Below, one piece after another: positions 59,966 through 62,221 of a DNA stretch of 62,221 bases; position 1 is the first letter of the stretch; every line of letters starts with the position of its first letter. Origin of the DNA: Nitrospirae bacterium GWB2_47_37 (lineage in GTDB: Bacteria > Nitrospirota > Thermodesulfovibrionia > Thermodesulfovibrionales > Dissulfurispiraceae); contig MHDU01000045.1 of NCBI GenBank assembly GCA_001803635.1, positions 1 to 62,221 on the forward strand. Reading direction: 5' to 3'. Under the pieces are notes generated by a model. That model was not told the origin of the DNA and made no database searches. It was given only the letters and a program-made list of their open reading frames with translations. The translations under genes and the position numbers were made by a program.

Positions 59966-61249
59966 TTATATCTTTGACAATACCTCAAAAGCGTCATTTA
60001 CTGTTTTATTTATATCCTTGTTCGTATGAGCGATCGAGATAAAACCGGCCTCGAACTGCGACGGCGCGAAATTTATCCCGCGGTCCAGCATGCCTCTGAA
60101 GAATTTTGAAAACTTCTCCGTATCGGATGTCTTTGCCGTCTTGTAATCGATAATATCGGCATCGGTAAAATATGTGCAGAACATAGTTCCCGCCCTGTAA
60201 AATTTTGTTTTAACGCCCGCGCGTTTCGCAGCGTCCTTCATGCCTTTTTCGAGATGCCGCATTGTATTTTCGAGTTTCTCATACGTACCTTTTTTTGAAA
60301 GTATCTTTAATGTCTCTATGCCGGCAGTCATGGCAAGAGGATTTCCGGACAATGTTCCGGCCTGATAAACCGGGCCTTCGGGAGCGATCATAGACATTAT
60401 CTCTTTCCTGCCGCCGTAAGCGCCCACGGGAAGCCCGCCTCCAATCACCTTGCCGAGGCATGTCATATCCGGCTTTATGCCGTAATACGCCTGAGCGCCT
60501 CCATAAGATACCCTGAAGCCGGTCATCACTTCGTCGAATATAAGGACGACCCCGTATTTCTTTGTCTCTTCCCTTAATGTTTCCAGAAAACCGGGTTTGG
60601 GCAGAACGCATCCGATATTGCCCACCACAGGCTCTATAATCACACAGGCTATCGATTTCCATTCTTTCTGAATTAAATCCTTAAATGCCTTTATATCATT
60701 CAAAGGAAGCGTCATGGTATTTTTTGCGCAGGATTTCGGAACTCCGGGGCTGTCCGGGACTCCGAATGTCGTTGCGCCCGAGCCCGCCTTTACAAGAAGG
60801 CCGTCCGCGTGACCGTGATAACATCCCTCGAACTTTATTATTTTATCCCTTTTTGTAAATCCCCTCGCCGCCCTTATGGCGCTCATCGTAGCCTCTGTGC
60901 CGGAATTTACCATGCGTATCTTTTCGATGGAGGGATAGGCGTTCATTACCATTCGCGCAAGTTCTATCTCCAAAGGGGTAGGAGCGCCGAAGCTTGTGCC
61001 GTTATCTACCGCTTTCTTCAGGGCTTTGACGACAGAGGGATGGGAATGTCCGGCTATCATAGGGCCCCATGAGAGGACGTAGTCTATGTATTCGTTGCCG
61101 TCAACGTCGTAGATCTTGGAGCCTTTTGCGTTCCGTATAAATAAAGGGGAGCCGCCGACTGCCTTAAAGGCGCGAACAGGGCTGTTCACGCCGCCGGGCA
61201 TCAATGCAACGGCCTTTTCGTAAAATGCCTTCGATTTCCTTGTATTCAT
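59966..61249 (-). CDS. hemL: Glutamate-1-semialdehyde 2,1-aminomutase
   Basis: A 427 aa PLP enzyme of the C5 pathway to tetrapyrroles. The start at 61249 follows GGGAGAGAG; upstream residues are not homologous. [32 protein letters not shown] and the PLP-lysine region [18 protein letters not shown] are typical. It precedes the multihaem cytochrome gene. Confidence 0.95.
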   Translation of the reverse strand: MNTRKSKAFYEKAVALMPGGVNSPVRAFKAVGGSPLFIRNAKGSKIYDVDGNEYIDYVLSWGPMIAGHSHPSVVKALKKAVDNGTSFGAPTPLEIELARMVMNAYPSIEKIRMVNSGTEATMSAIRAARGFTKRDKIIKFEGCYHGHADGLLVKAGSGATTFGVPDSPGVPKSCAKNTMTLPLNDIKAFKDLIQKEWKSIACVIIEPVVGNIGCVLPKPGFLETLREETKKYGVVLIFDEVMTGFRVSYGGAQAYYGIKPDMTCLGKVIGGGLPVGAYGGRKEIMSMIAPEGPVYQAGTLSGNPLAMTAGIETLKILSKKGTYEKLENTMRHLEKGMKDAAKRAGVKTKFYRAGTMFCTYFTDADIIDYKTAKTSDTEKFSKFFRGMLDRGINFAPSQFEAGFISIAHTNKDINKTVNDAFEVLSKI

Positions 61250-61362
61250 CTCTCTCCCCAACGACCCCAACGACCTGCAAATCCCCCCAAAAACGTGAAA
61301 ATTTAGCACAAACGGCTTATGTTTGTCAAAAAAAACGGTCGGACTATAATCAATAGTCATCA

Positions 61363-61416
61363 GGATGTGAGGCATCCTTCAAAAGCCTAAGGCTTTTTCA
61401 GCACGCCTCACATCCC
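61363..61416. repeat. 54-bp palindrome made of two element ends
   Basis: The left half (GGATGTGAGGC ... AAAAGCC) and right half (GGCTTTTTCAGC ... ACATCCC) are inverted copies of one another. Each matches an end of the element at 61674-61842. Together they look like an element that has lost its interior. Confidence 0.75.
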
Positions 61417-61467
61417 GTTAAAATGATGGGTCAAAGGTATGGAAAGTATGGCGGAAAAGACTTCAAT

Positions 61468-61643
61468 AACACAAAGCACACATCCGCTTCAACGCCTTTA
61501 TAAGTGTTGTTCTCTGTGCAAGGCAAGGATTTTGTATGTTTCATTAATAAATAGATACCGTCGATGCGGATGACGTGCATAAGAGAATGTAGTTTAAAAG
61601 TTTCGTCGATAAAGTCATTGAAGCGGACCCGCGCTTTATGTTG
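61468..61643 (+). repeat. MITE-like inverted-repeat element, copy C
   Basis: A 176 bp element with CCGCTTCAACGCCTTTAT at the left and ATAAAGTCATTGAAGCGG at the right, the same orientation as copy A. The outermost ends are more diverged (ACACAAAG/CTTTATGT). It lies in a long intergenic region between two copies of another element's ends. Confidence 0.88.
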
Positions 61644-61673
61644 AGATATTTCAAATCTTTAATTGCAAGTTCC

Positions 61674-61842
61674 GGGATGTAAGGCGTGCTGAAAAAGCCC
61701 TTTACTCATATGAAATATTATAACAACAGTCTCTTTCTCGTGAGCTACAACATCGTTTTCTTATTCAATGAGACAAAGGTAATCTCCGGATTGCACAGGC
61801 AATTACACTTAGTAAAGGCTTTTGAAGTATGCCTTACATCCC
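61674..61842. repeat. Second inverted-repeat element, 169 bp
   Basis: The ends GGGATGTAAGGCGTGCTGAA and, in reverse complement, GGGATGTAAGGCATACTTCA continue as AAAAGCC(Y)TTTACT, giving terminal inverted repeats of about 33 bp. The interior of about 100 bp has no convincing gene. Confidence 0.75.
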
Positions 61843-61969
61843 AATCATGGAGAAATTCAGGGCACTTGACAAAATAATCGCACTCCTGTTATTCTTGAGA
61901 CAAGTTCTCAATTAAGGAGATGATTCATGGACGGGGTAAAGGTTAAGTATTAAAGATGATAAAGGCGAA

Positions 61970-62131
61970 ACAGATATGGCTTAGCATTTTCGCTCATTCT
62001 CGGAAGGCTTCCACGCCTTCATGGTCAGGGCGGGGACAGTCCCGAATCTACGGCTTCGCCCGTAATTCTGGGACAGTCCCCTTGTCACGCTCGGGCCGCC
62101 TAAGTCCGCTCAAACACTAAGCCATATCTGT
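61970..62131. repeat. Inverted-repeat-bounded REP-like element
   Basis: ACAGATATGGCTTAG (61970-61984) and its perfect reverse complement (62117-62131) bound a 162 bp segment. Inside, at 62032-62081, are two GGGACAGTCCC boxes around an inner stem with arms CTACGG and CCGTAA, the same core as at 9339-9396. Confidence 0.8.
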
Positions 62132-62198
62132 ACAACTGTTTAGCGGTATATTTTTTTACTAATCACTTGAGATTAAGTCTCTTTATCTGGAGGTTTTC

Positions 62199-62221
62199 AT
62201 GTGCGTAGCATTGATAGGCGG
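62199..62221 (+). CDS. Start of a gene cut by the window end
   Basis: TGGAGG lies five bases before the ATG at 62199, and the visible residues are MCVALIG. An MC(V/L)A start is seen in HypC-type hydrogenase maturation proteins, but seven residues are too few for assignment. Confidence 0.45.

Larger units (their letters stand above)
61250..62198. other. 949-base intergenic region filled with repeats
   Basis: Upstream of hemL. Contains, in order, a palindrome, MITE-like copy C, the second inverted-repeat element and the REP-like element, each listed separately. A tiny frame at 61927 (MDGVKVKY) has a good AAGGAG site but ends after eight codons; nothing else coding is seen. Confidence 0.7.

Overview
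The window is a 62 kb piece of chromosome from a Gram-negative anaerobic or microaerobic bacterium of moderate GC content. The gene set suggests a Nitrospirota (Thermodesulfovibrionia-like) or deltaproteobacterial-type lineage: NtrY/NtrX-type pairs with DUF4390, tandem DUF507 genes, a class I two-subunit fumarase, a methyltetrahydrofolate methyltransferase of the AcsE kind, multihaem c-type cytochromes and many sigma54-type regulators. This placement is inference; there is no rRNA or tRNA gene in the window to confirm it.

Layout. 1-3.0 kb: arsenic operon arsR-arsC-arsD-arsA. 3.0-5.8 kb: a substrate-binding-type sensor and a hybrid histidine kinase. 6.0-12.8 kb: a six-gene envelope operon (secreted small protein, ABC ATPase, FtsX-type permease, LolA-like protein, M1-type metallopeptidase, outer-membrane barrel) behind a sigma54-like and a sigma70-like promoter. 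12.8-21.3 kb: mostly minus-strand housekeeping genes (HNH protein, two DUF507, rpsR, ssb, rpsF with an S6:S18 leader, an NtrB/NtrC-type pair, nadD, proA, ferredoxin, Nudix, HIT, hisI). 21.4-28.3 kb: plus-strand operon DUF4390-ntrY-ntrX-der-epimerase-usp. 28.3-36.6 kb: minus-strand CBS/PAS/GGDEF protein, NAD-binding protein, fumarase, AcsE-like enzyme, RelA/SpoT. 36.6-42.3 kb: murA, then a nitric oxide reductase cluster with a dihaem NorC, NorB, a haem-rich membrane protein and a membrane ferredoxin. 42.4-45.5 kb: phoR, phoB, aroB. 45.6-53.5 kb: a defence-type island with three toxin-antitoxin modules, decayed gene tails, a compact restriction-modification pair and an AlbA_2-type protein. 53.5-61.2 kb: aroK, a secreted nuclease, cheB, pgi, ATP-synthase accessory genes, torD, an 11-haem NapC-type cytochrome and hemL. 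61.3-62.2 kb: almost pure repeat DNA.

How the genes work together. The nor cluster looks like one NO-detoxifying or respiratory unit: norC and the membrane ferredoxin gene carry matching FNR/NnrR-like palindromes at class II-like distance from a TATAAA box. The 11-haem cytochrome with a TorD chaperone suggests another quinol-linked electron-transfer branch whose terminal enzyme lies outside the window. The envelope operon looks like a dedicated export or surface-remodelling system.

The most unusual layer is repetitive DNA: (1) a ~171-176 bp element with ~30 bp terminal inverted repeats, in three copies, two of them inside gene clusters; (2) a second inverted-repeat element; (3) REP-like GGGACAGTCCC palindromes, one of them translated as part of a peptidase signal peptide; (4) heptamer tandem arrays, four of which are exactly five units (35 bp) long with unrelated heptamer sequences.
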